The translations under genes were made by a program, and so were the position numbers. Shown here in pieces: positions 9,869 through 17,798 of a DNA stretch of 64,000 nt. This DNA is from Oleiphilaceae bacterium (GTDB lineage: Bacteria; Pseudomonadota; Gammaproteobacteria; Pseudomonadales; Oleiphilaceae): assembly GCA_018334495.1 (NCBI GenBank), contig JAGXLV010000001.1, positions 78,034 to 142,033 on the forward strand. The letters are read 5' to 3'. Each line of letters begins with the position of its first letter. The first letter of the stretch is position 1. A model generated the notes under the pieces. The model was given only the letters and a program-made list of their open reading frames with translations. It had not been told where the DNA came from and made no database searches.

Positions 9869-10738
9869 ATGTCTTATTTTACGATCGCCGGGGTGCAGAT
9901 GCATGCCCTGCACCACGGTGACAATGTTGAAACCATGCGTCACCGTATTGACCTCCTTATGTCGCGCTTCCCCCAGGTGCAGATGGTGTTATTCAGCGAG
10001 CTGGTCGTCACGGGGGCCTCAACCCACCATGCCGAGCCTTTGCCCAGCAATAAGGAAAACCTGTTTTGTGAAATTGCCCAACATCACGGTATCTGGTTGA
10101 TTCCCGGCTCTATGTTTGAACGGGTCGATGACAAAATCTACAACACCACGAGCGTAATTAACCCGCAAGGCCATGTGGTCTGCCGTTATCGTAAAATGTT
10201 TCCGTTCCGGCCCTATGAAGAGGGTGTGGAAGCTGGTACTGAGTTTGTGGTTTTTGACGTACCGGACATCGGTCGTTTCGGCGTTTCCATCTGCTATGAC
10301 ATGTGGTTCCCAGAAACAACCCGCACACTGGCCGCCATGGGGGCCGAGGTCATACTCCACCCCACTATGACCGATACCATCGACCGGGATATCGAACTTT
10401 CGATCGCACGCACCAACGCCGCAATCAATCAGTGTTTCTTTTTTGATTTCAACGGTGCCGGTGCCATGGGCAATGGCCGTTCAATCGTGGTGGGCCCGTC
10501 CGGAGACGTTATCCATCAGTCGGGTATCGGCGACGAGATTGTACCGATAGAAATTGATCTCCAGAGAGTTCGTCGGGAGCGAGAGCGGGGCCTTCGGGGT
10601 CTGGGGCAGCCACTGAAAAGCTTCCGCGACCGCGACGTCGATTTCACGCTTTATCAAGATGGAAACAAATCGAGTCCTTTTCTTGACAGCCTGGGACCCC
10701 TGGGCAAACCGGTCAGGGATGACGTCATCCAGCATTAA
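9869..10738 (+). CDS. Carbon-nitrogen hydrolase (nitrilase superfamily amidohydrolase)
   Basis: The 289-residue protein has the complete Glu-Lys-Cys catalytic set of the nitrilase superfamily: E44 in LFSELVVTG, K109 in YRKMFPF and C142 in SICYDMWFPE. A second Glu (YEEGVEAG, about 118) also fits the fold. Members hydrolyse or transfer amide groups, for example carbamoylputrescine, omega-amides or beta-ureidopropionate; the substrate cannot be read here. It is the first of four co-oriented genes ending with a PLP decarboxylase, which makes an amide of an amine or amino acid a plausible substrate (inference). The ATG follows an AGAGGAA ribosome site. The 180 bp upstream is AT-rich and probably holds the promoter. 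Confidence 0.85.
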   Translation: MSYFTIAGVQMHALHHGDNVETMRHRIDLLMSRFPQVQMVLFSELVVTGASTHHAEPLPSNKENLFCEIAQHHGIWLIPGSMFERVDDKIYNTTSVINPQGHVVCRYRKMFPFRPYEEGVEAGTEFVVFDVPDIGRFGVSICYDMWFPETTRTLAAMGAEVILHPTMTDTIDRDIELSIARTNAAINQCFFFDFNGAGAMGNGRSIVVGPSGDVIHQSGIGDEIVPIEIDLQRVRRERERGLRGLGQPLKSFRDRDVDFTLYQDGNKSSPFLDSLGPLGKPVRDDVIQH

Positions 10739-10958
10739 CCTTAACTTGAAGGTGGCCTGATCCGGCGCCGACAAGGTGGAGAAAAGCGTGATTCGTGATT
10801 TGCTGAATCTACTGCGTCAACGTGTTGCCGACTGGCTGTCGCCGGAGGCGGAAAACCGGCCGGCGTCAACTGCGCCGGGATTTGAGGCCGAGCGGGACAA
10901 GCGGGAAAGTTATGCTGGATTCCGGCAGGGCAGTTCCAATAATAAAGGAGTGACAGGA

Positions 10959-12425
10959 ATGGCTACAATAAAAAGTATTTCCGATATTCGCCGTTATTTT
11001 CACAACAACAAGGAGCCGGTGTATTTTATATCGGCAACCAACTTTAATCTGTTGGGCATTGGTGACTGGGTCGGCAACTTCCGCCATATCAACTATATAA
11101 ACTGTTTTGAAGGCAAGCAGAAAAACGTCTTTGTCCCCAAAGAGAAGTTTCCCCGCGATTTCGAAAGCATCGAAGACATCAATAATTATCTCCTGGAGCA
11201 CAAGGAAGTCATCGACTACCTGCAGTCCCGTGGTGGCAAGGGCACTGCAGCCTTTCTGATGTTCGATGAGCGCACGGAAGAGATCTGTGAGCAGTTGGGC
11301 CTCAAGATTGCCTTCCCGCCCGCCAAATTACGTTCTCGCATGGACAACAAAATCGAGACTGTCCGGATTGGCAACAAGGTCGGTGTGCCGAGCGTACCCA
11401 ATGTCCTGGCAAAGGTTAATAATTACGAGCACCTTGTCGAAGTCTGTGAACCCCTGGGCACCAACGATCTGGTCATTCAGTCGGCCTATGGCGATTCCGG
11501 CCATACCACTTATTTCGTTTCCAACGAAGATGAATACTATAAATACGCCGAAGAGATCGAGGCGGAACCTGAAGTCAAGATCATGAAGCGTATCAATTGT
11601 CGGGGTTCCGCCATCGAGGCCTGTACCACCCGCTGCGGTACTGTCGTGGGCCCTCTGATGACAGAGTTGGTGGGGTTCAAAGCGCTGACACCTTATAAGG
11701 GCGGTTGGTGCGGTAACGAAATGTTTGCCGGCGCTTTCTCTCAGGAAGTTCGCGACAAGGCCCGCGAGTATACGTTCCAGTATGGTGAAGCCCTGCGTGA
11801 AGAGGGTTACCGGGGTTATTTCGAACTCGACTTCCTGATCGATCAGGACACCAACGAAGTCTATCTGGGCGAGCTTAATCCCCGGGTGACCGGCGCCAGT
11901 TCCCTGACTAACGTGGCGGCGTTCGCCCACTCGGATGTGCCTCTGTTTCTGTTCCATCTGCTTGAGTTCTCCGGCGAGGACTTCGATGTCGATATCGAAG
12001 AACTGAACGAGCGCTGGTCTCATCCGGACAGTATTGACAGCTGGAGCCAGCTTGTCATCAAGCACACGGATGAGTCGGTGGATTTGCTGACTGAAGCACC
12101 GCAATCCGGTGTCTGGAGAATGGCTGCCGACAGCAGTATCAGCTATGACCACTACAGCTACCACCCCCATGCCGCAGAAAGCGAGCAGGAAGCTTTCTTC
12201 ATGCGCATCAGTGGCGTTGGTGATTTCCGGTACGAAGGCGCCGATCTGGGCATCCTGATTACCCGGGGGCGCCTGATGGACGACAATTTCCAGCTCACAC
12301 CCAGAGCCAAGGCCTGGATTGATGGAGTTCGCGGTCAGTTCAAAGGCCAGGCTTTGCAGGATCCAGTCGTTGAAGCGGTGGCGGTCGAGCACGCCATTGG
12401 CGGCGGCAACTTCAAGATTCTGTGA
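10959..12425 (+). CDS. ATP-grasp ligase (biotin-carboxylase-like fold), substrate unknown
   Basis: The 488-residue protein has an ATP-grasp architecture: a pre-ATP-grasp domain with SATNFNLLGIGDW, the RMDNKIETVRIGNKVGVPSVPN segment that opens the A/B domains, and the Mg-ATP ligand motif YLGELNPRVTGASSL in the C-terminal part. ATP-grasp enzymes join a carboxylate to an amine, thiol or carbon through an acyl phosphate. There is no biotin carrier partner nearby, so amide-bond formation is more likely than carboxylation. The start at 10959 has a strong AAAGGAG ribosome site. The frame stays open upstream to GTG codons at 10776 and 10788, the latter also with a GGTGGAG site, so a form longer by about 57-61 residues is possible. 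Confidence 0.8.
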   Translation: MATIKSISDIRRYFHNNKEPVYFISATNFNLLGIGDWVGNFRHINYINCFEGKQKNVFVPKEKFPRDFESIEDINNYLLEHKEVIDYLQSRGGKGTAAFLMFDERTEEICEQLGLKIAFPPAKLRSRMDNKIETVRIGNKVGVPSVPNVLAKVNNYEHLVEVCEPLGTNDLVIQSAYGDSGHTTYFVSNEDEYYKYAEEIEAEPEVKIMKRINCRGSAIEACTTRCGTVVGPLMTELVGFKALTPYKGGWCGNEMFAGAFSQEVRDKAREYTFQYGEALREEGYRGYFELDFLIDQDTNEVYLGELNPRVTGASSLTNVAAFAHSDVPLFLFHLLEFSGEDFDVDIEELNERWSHPDSIDSWSQLVIKHTDESVDLLTEAPQSGVWRMAADSSISYDHYSYHPHAAESEQEAFFMRISGVGDFRYEGADLGILITRGRLMDDNFQLTPRAKAWIDGVRGQFKGQALQDPVVEAVAVEHAIGGGNFKIL

Positions 12426-12489
12426 TAATTTTGCGACTGTGGCTGACGCCTTCGTCGATCCCTTTTTCGGGGCTGGCGGGGCTAAAGGC

Positions 12490-13494
12490 ATGACAAGGCA
12501 GAAACGTCTGGTTTTTCGTACTGTGCACGAACCTGAGCCGGGACCAAAATGGCAGAGTCTTTTCGATCTGCACTGGCCGGCTTTCGAGCGCTGGTATCTG
12601 TCTGAAACCGAACGCGAGCGTCCCAGCTATCTGGCTTGCTTCAACTCTCTCAGTGAGCACATGCCGGAGTTGGTGCCCACCTATAAAAAGCTCTGCGAGT
12701 TGGCCGGGGGCGGTGATCTTTCGTCGCGCATGCTTAGCTTGTACCGCCCACCTCCCTACATTACAGGTTGTTCGCAAGCGGTGATGGCCAATGGCCAGAG
12801 CAACGTTCTGGTGCGAAATTACGATTATCCGCCGGAGTTGTGCGAGGGCACCATACTGTCGACCTGCTGGAACGATCGACGGGTTATCGCCATGTCGGAC
12901 TGTTTGTGGGGCGTGCTTGATGGCATGAACGACCGCGGCCTGACTGTGTCGCTTGCCTTCGGTGGGCGAAAAACCGTGGGCGACGGTTTTGGTGCGCCGA
13001 TAATACTGCGCTATATCCTTGAGTTTTGTGATACCACGGATGAGGCTGCAGAGGTGTTGGCGAGGGTGCCTACTCACATGGCCTATAATATAACCGTAAC
13101 CGATGCCCTGGGCCGTTATGTTACCGCCATGATCGGACCGGATCGGCGAGCGTCCATCAAGCGGACTCCGATGGCGACCAATCATCAGAAAAAAATTGAG
13201 TGGTATGCCCATGCCCTGGCATCAGAAACCCTGATACGGGAACGCCAGCTGGCTATACTGCTGGAGGACGACGCAACCACGGAGGAGCGCCTGATATCAG
13301 CCTTTTTTTCGCCCCCGCTGTTTCGTAGCGATTACCGGCGTGGCCTGGGCACTATTTACACGGGGGTTTATTATCCTGTGGAAAGGCGAGCGCAATATCA
13401 TTGGTCAAACTATTCAGTGGAGGTGTCGTTCGAGCAATTTGAGGAAAAGACGATAGACATTCGCTACACCAGCCATCCCGACGCTATGGGATAA
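12490..13494 (+). CDS. C45-family autoproteolytic acyltransferase/hydrolase
   Basis: The 334-residue protein resembles the C45 (acyl-CoA:6-aminopenicillanate acyltransferase-like) Ntn-hydrolase family. The sequence YITGCSQAVMANGQSNVLVRN contains a Gly93-Cys94 junction where these proenzymes cleave themselves, leaving Cys94 as the N-terminal nucleophile, followed by the typical RNYDYPP. DGMNDRGLTVSLAFGGRK further on also fits the fold. Family members hydrolyse or form amide bonds on amines or amino acid conjugates. The start is uncertain: 12490 (ATG) lies 64 bp after the ATP-grasp gene with a poor ribosome site, and GTG at 12439 is possible. It probably shares a transcript with its two upstream neighbours. 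Confidence 0.78.
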   Translation: MTRQKRLVFRTVHEPEPGPKWQSLFDLHWPAFERWYLSETERERPSYLACFNSLSEHMPELVPTYKKLCELAGGGDLSSRMLSLYRPPPYITGCSQAVMANGQSNVLVRNYDYPPELCEGTILSTCWNDRRVIAMSDCLWGVLDGMNDRGLTVSLAFGGRKTVGDGFGAPIILRYILEFCDTTDEAAEVLARVPTHMAYNITVTDALGRYVTAMIGPDRRASIKRTPMATNHQKKIEWYAHALASETLIRERQLAILLEDDATTEERLISAFFSPPLFRSDYRRGLGTIYTGVYYPVERRAQYHWSNYSVEVSFEQFEEKTIDIRYTSHPDAMG

Positions 13495-13732
13495 CTGCTG
13501 GCCAAGCACGACGCACTATTTTGTGAGTAGCAAAACAAAAACAGGGAGCCTCTGAAAAGTACTGATGGGGATGACGTGTCAGGCGATTGAGCGCAGAAAA
13601 TTAAGAGGGCCTGGTGATCAGAAGTAGGGTCGGGTTTGTGTTCGAAGTTTCGTGATACGACGCAGTTCACCGAAAAAACTTTTCCAGAAGCTCCGCATCA
13701 TCCTTATATAAAGCCGGTTTAGAGGTTTCGCT

Positions 13733-16531
13733 ATGGCAGTTAAAATCACGGGTGACACAACAGAATCAGAAGCGTCCTACAGTGCTCTGGGTTTTTATCA
13801 TAAGATTTCCCAGCTGCGAGCGGATACCTGGAATGCCTTAAAGCGCGAACTGGGGCGACTGGCGAAGACCCAGGATGAGACAGAAAAGCGTCATCTGGTT
13901 AAATCGGTGGATGTGAAGTTAACCCGTCTGGAAATTATCGAGGATTATCACGCCTTTCCCTCCCAGGAAGATTTCCGCCACGTTTGGGCCCTGTTCCGCA
14001 ACGGCGAATATGTCTCCCTGGAAAAGGTAATCAAACGCCTGGTGCGGACCCTGATCAGCGAATCCTATCGCCGCCGGCAGGTCGATCTCAGTGACAGCGA
14101 TTCTGAGTCGGAGGACCTGGAGGCACTCGACGCGCTGGCGCAACTCCGCCGTGGCCACCCCACCTCCAACAGTTCATCGCAACCTTATTTCGAACTCTTG
14201 ATTGTCGATGCCATGTCACGGCAGGAAGAAGAGGTTGTGCGTGAAGCTTTCCACAGCCTGCGCCGGCCGGAGGATAAATTTGTCTATGACGTCGTGACGG
14301 TTCGAAGCTTTGAAGATGCGCTTATCGCTATCCTGGTCAATCCCAATATTCAGGCTTGCCTGATCCGGTATGAGTTTCCTTATAAATCCAAATACAACCT
14401 CAGTGCCTTGCGCAATTATCTTGAGGGGCTTTCCGAAATCGAGATGGGCCACAAGAGCGAAGCGGAGCGAAGCCTTCTGCTGGGCTCAATGATTCGCGAG
14501 ATCCGGCCCGAGATTGACCAGTTTCTGGTCACCAGCGGGGATGTGGAAGTGACCGCCAGTCGGGACATTCGTCACTTCAACCGCATTTTCTATCGGGAAA
14601 CCGATTACATTGAGCAGCACCACACCATTTTAAGGGCCATCGACAACCGTTACCGCACCCCGTTCTTCGATGCTTTGCGGGAATACAGCCGTAAACCCAC
14701 CGGTGTTTTCCATGCCATGCCCATCTCCCGGGGCAAATCCGTGACCCGTTCCCACTGGGCCGGGCAGATGATCGATTTCTATGGCATCAATATCTTTCTT
14801 GCCGAAACCTCGGCGACGTCAGGTGGCCTGGACTCGCTTCTGCAGCCATACGGCCCCATCAAGAAAGCTCAGGAATACGCCGCCAGGGCATTCGGTTCCC
14901 GCCAGAGCTACTTTGTGACCAATGGCACCTCGACGGCCAACAAGATCGTGGTGCAAGCATTGATCAAACCTGGCGATATTGTGTTGGTTGACCGCGACTG
15001 CCATAAATCCCATCACTACGGCATGGTTTTGTCAGGGGCTCATGTGGTTTACCTGGATTCCTACCCCCTCAACGATTATTCCATGTACGGCGCGGTCCCC
15101 CTGCGGGAGATAAAAAAATCCCTGCTTGCCCTCAAGCGAACCGGACAGCTCGACAAGGTCAAGATGCTGTTGCTAACCAACTGCACGTTTGATGGTGTGG
15201 TTTATAACGTCCGCCGTGTAATGGAAGAGTGCCTGGCCATCAAACCGGATCTGGTCTTCCTCTGGGATGAAGCCTGGTTTGCATTTGCCACATTCAATCC
15301 CACCTACAGGCCGAGGACAGCGATGCACGCTGCCCGTACCCTGCGCGACCGTCATTACAGCGAAGCTTACAGAAAAGAGTACGCCGAATGGCGCGCCGAC
15401 TTTGACAAACTTGACCCGGATGATGACGCCACCTGGCTGGACAACCGGTTGCTTCCAGATCCCGAAATTTCCCGTATCCGGGCTTATGCGACCCATTCCA
15501 CCCACAAGACCCTGACGTCATTGCGCCAGGGCTCGATGATCCATGTGTATGATCAGGAATATCGCCAGAAGGTCGAAGCAAGCTTCCACGAAGCCTATAT
15601 GACCCACACCTCCACTTCGCCCAACTACCAGATTCTGGCGTCGCTGGATGTGGGGCGCATGCAGGCGGAAATGGAAGGCTTCGAGTTGGTCCATGCCCAG
15701 GTCGAAACGGCCCTGTCACTGCGTGAGCAGCTTTACACCAACCCCCTGTTGCAGAAGTATTTCCAGGTGCTGGTCAACAAGGACATGATTCCCCTCAAAT
15801 ACCGTCAGTCCGGCGTGGATACGTTTTACGATCCGGTCAGTGGCTGGAACAAGATGGAGGAGGCCTGGGCTCATGATGAATTCGTGGTCGATCCCAGCCG
15901 TATTACCATGGCAATTGGTAAAACCGGTATTGATGGCGACACCTTCAAGAACGAATACCTGATGAATCAATACGGTATCCAGATCAACAAGACCTCCCGT
16001 AATACCGTTCTGTTCATGACCAATATCGGCACCAGCCGTGGCTCCATTGCGTATCTGCTTGATGTGTTGATCAAGCTGGCCAAAGATTTCGACCGCCGCT
16101 GGGACGAGAGCAGCCGGCCTGAACGCAAGATTATCGAGCATCACGTCAAGTCGCTGACTGAAGACCTGCCGCCGTTACCGGATTTCAGTCGCTTTCATGA
16201 TGCTTTCCGTCCCCGCAAGGATTCGGCGCAGGGGGACATTCGCCGCGCCTATTTCCTGAGTTACGACGAGGAACACACGGAATACCTGCGCTTCGACAAC
16301 GAAGCTCTGCAGAAAGTGATGGCTCAGGGCCGCGATGTGGTGTCGGCCAGCTTTGTGATCCCTTACCCGCCGGGCTTTCCGGTGTTGGTGCCGGGCCAGG
16401 TCGTCAGCGATGAAATCATCGATTTCCTGCAGGCCCTGGATGTTACTGAAATCCACGGCTATCGCCCTGAACTCGGTTTGTTGGTCTTTAACGAAGAAGC
16501 CCTGTTGGCGACGCATAAGCTGCGGGAGTAG
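13733..16531 (+). CDS. Orn/Lys/Arg decarboxylase family PLP enzyme with N-terminal extension
   Basis: This 932-residue fold-type-I PLP enzyme of the inducible basic amino acid decarboxylase group has the Schiff-base Lys at 592 in THSTHKTLTSLRQGS. GTSTANKIVVQAL (cofactor phosphate site), DRDCHKSHHYG and LWDEAWFAF (PLP-ring Asp) are all present. Classical members such as AdiA or LdcI have about 710-755 residues with the Lys near 367-386. Here about 200 more residues precede it: an extra domain of roughly 140 residues with an acidic Ser/Asp/Glu linker, then a wing domain beginning near PYFELLIVDAM. The substrate (Arg, Lys, Orn or other) cannot be decided by eye. It lies 238 bp after the C45 gene, so it may have its own promoter. 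Confidence 0.87.
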   Translation: MAVKITGDTTESEASYSALGFYHKISQLRADTWNALKRELGRLAKTQDETEKRHLVKSVDVKLTRLEIIEDYHAFPSQEDFRHVWALFRNGEYVSLEKVIKRLVRTLISESYRRRQVDLSDSDSESEDLEALDALAQLRRGHPTSNSSSQPYFELLIVDAMSRQEEEVVREAFHSLRRPEDKFVYDVVTVRSFEDALIAILVNPNIQACLIRYEFPYKSKYNLSALRNYLEGLSEIEMGHKSEAERSLLLGSMIREIRPEIDQFLVTSGDVEVTASRDIRHFNRIFYRETDYIEQHHTILRAIDNRYRTPFFDALREYSRKPTGVFHAMPISRGKSVTRSHWAGQMIDFYGINIFLAETSATSGGLDSLLQPYGPIKKAQEYAARAFGSRQSYFVTNGTSTANKIVVQALIKPGDIVLVDRDCHKSHHYGMVLSGAHVVYLDSYPLNDYSMYGAVPLREIKKSLLALKRTGQLDKVKMLLLTNCTFDGVVYNVRRVMEECLAIKPDLVFLWDEAWFAFATFNPTYRPRTAMHAARTLRDRHYSEAYRKEYAEWRADFDKLDPDDDATWLDNRLLPDPEISRIRAYATHSTHKTLTSLRQGSMIHVYDQEYRQKVEASFHEAYMTHTSTSPNYQILASLDVGRMQAEMEGFELVHAQVETALSLREQLYTNPLLQKYFQVLVNKDMIPLKYRQSGVDTFYDPVSGWNKMEEAWAHDEFVVDPSRITMAIGKTGIDGDTFKNEYLMNQYGIQINKTSRNTVLFMTNIGTSRGSIAYLLDVLIKLAKDFDRRWDESSRPERKIIEHHVKSLTEDLPPLPDFSRFHDAFRPRKDSAQGDIRRAYFLSYDEEHTEYLRFDNEALQKVMAQGRDVVSASFVIPYPPGFPVLVPGQVVSDEIIDFLQALDVTEIHGYRPELGLLVFNEEALLATHKLRE

Positions 16532-16722
16532 CGGCGCGGACTGTGTAATCAACATGCCCGGAGGCCCCGGCCGAGGTGTCCGGGCGTCGTATCGGTTATT
16601 AACATGGGGTATCATGCTGGTCTTTCAGGCATGCCCGAATCTTGCGGTCTGGCCAGTGATAGCCGGTCAGACAAAAGCAAATAGAGGGCGGGCCTTTATC
16701 TGCATAAGAGAGCGAAGTCTTA

Positions 16723-17577
16723 ATGGAGCACACATACCGTCTGGTTATTTCCTGTCCCGACCGGGTGGGTATCGTCGCAAAAGTCAGTAATTTCCTGGCC
16801 ACTTATAATGGTTGGATTACCGAAGCCAGCCATCATGCTGATAACCAGGCCGGCTGGTTTTTTATGCGCCACGAACTCAAGGCCAGCTCCATTCCTTTTG
16901 GACTTGATCAATTCCGTGCGGCGTTTGAGCCCATTGCCCGTGAATTCGACATGCAGTGGCATGTGGCCGATTCGGCCCAGCCCAAGCGTGTGGTTCTGAT
17001 GTGCAGCAAAGAGTCCCATTGCCTGGTCGATCTTTTGCATCGGTGGCACAGCAAAGAGCTCAATGTGGAGGTCGCCGCGGTCGTATCAAACCATGACGAT
17101 CTGCGGCGCATGGTTGACTGGCATGACATTCCCTACCATCACGTGCCGGTGTCACGGGACAACCGTCAGGAGGCCTTTGCCGAGATCAGCCGGCTGATGG
17201 AGCATTACCAGACCGATGTCATCGTGCTGGCCCGCTACATGCAGATACTCCCTCCCGAGCTCTGCAAGCGTTATACCGGCCGTATTATCAATATCCATCA
17301 CAGTTTTCTGCCGTCGTTCGCCGGTGCAAAACCCTACCACCAGGCTTACAGTCGCGGCGTTAAACTGATTGGCGCCACTTGCCACTATGTGACCGAAGAT
17401 CTGGACGAAGGCCCGATTATCGAACAGGACGTCATCCGTGTGAATCACAGCGATGCCATTGAAGATATGGTCCGGCTGGGCAAGGACGTGGAGAAAAATG
17501 TCCTGGCACGCGGGCTGCGGGCGCATGTGGAAGACCGGGTCATTACCCACGAAAACAAAACCGTGGTCTTCGGTTGA
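16723..17577 (+). CDS. purU: Formyltetrahydrofolate deformylase
   Basis: The 284-residue protein starts with an ACT domain (YRLVISCPDRVGIVAKVSNFLA, about residues 5-80) and continues with a formyltransferase-type catalytic domain holding INIHHSFLPSF and GATCHYVTEDLDEGPII, which supply the Asn/His/Asp active site. PurU hydrolyses 10-formyl-THF to THF and formate, balancing one-carbon pools and supplying formate to PurT. ACT plus formyltransferase at this length is diagnostic and separates it from PurN. It sits between the decarboxylase cluster and gyrA with sizeable gaps on both sides, so it is probably monocistronic. Confidence 0.95.
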   Translation: MEHTYRLVISCPDRVGIVAKVSNFLATYNGWITEASHHADNQAGWFFMRHELKASSIPFGLDQFRAAFEPIAREFDMQWHVADSAQPKRVVLMCSKESHCLVDLLHRWHSKELNVEVAAVVSNHDDLRRMVDWHDIPYHHVPVSRDNRQEAFAEISRLMEHYQTDVIVLARYMQILPPELCKRYTGRIINIHHSFLPSFAGAKPYHQAYSRGVKLIGATCHYVTEDLDEGPIIEQDVIRVNHSDAIEDMVRLGKDVEKNVLARGLRAHVEDRVITHENKTVVFG

Positions 17578-17627
17578 TTTTCGACCCCTGTCCGGATGTC
17601 CAAATCCGTACTTTGCAGCGCTGATTG

Positions 17628-17636
17628 TGTTATAGT
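17628..17636 (+). promoter_or_regulatory. Possible extended -10 promoter of gyrA
   Basis: TGTTATAGT fits an extended -10 element (TGn followed by TATAGT at 17631-17636). No clear -35 is present at 17 bp, which is normal for extended -10 promoters. A transcript from here would have a leader of about 155 nt before the gyrA ATG. Position only; no activity evidence. Confidence 0.35.
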
Positions 17637-17798
17637 TTTGCGCTTGTTAATGGCCGTCCAGAGAAGCTGTGTCCGGATATTCACCTGCTTGGATAAATAC
17701 CCGACCCCATCTCGTTTTGCCTTTACATCATGAGTGTGCCGCTATCATGCGGCTTCATAAAACGATGACTTCCAGAAAACGCAAAGGAACCTTTCTCG

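Noticed and set aside
11328..12491. 387-residue open frame antisense to the ATP-grasp gene
   Set aside because: No start signal or recognisable motif, and the plus-strand protein is clearly genuine.
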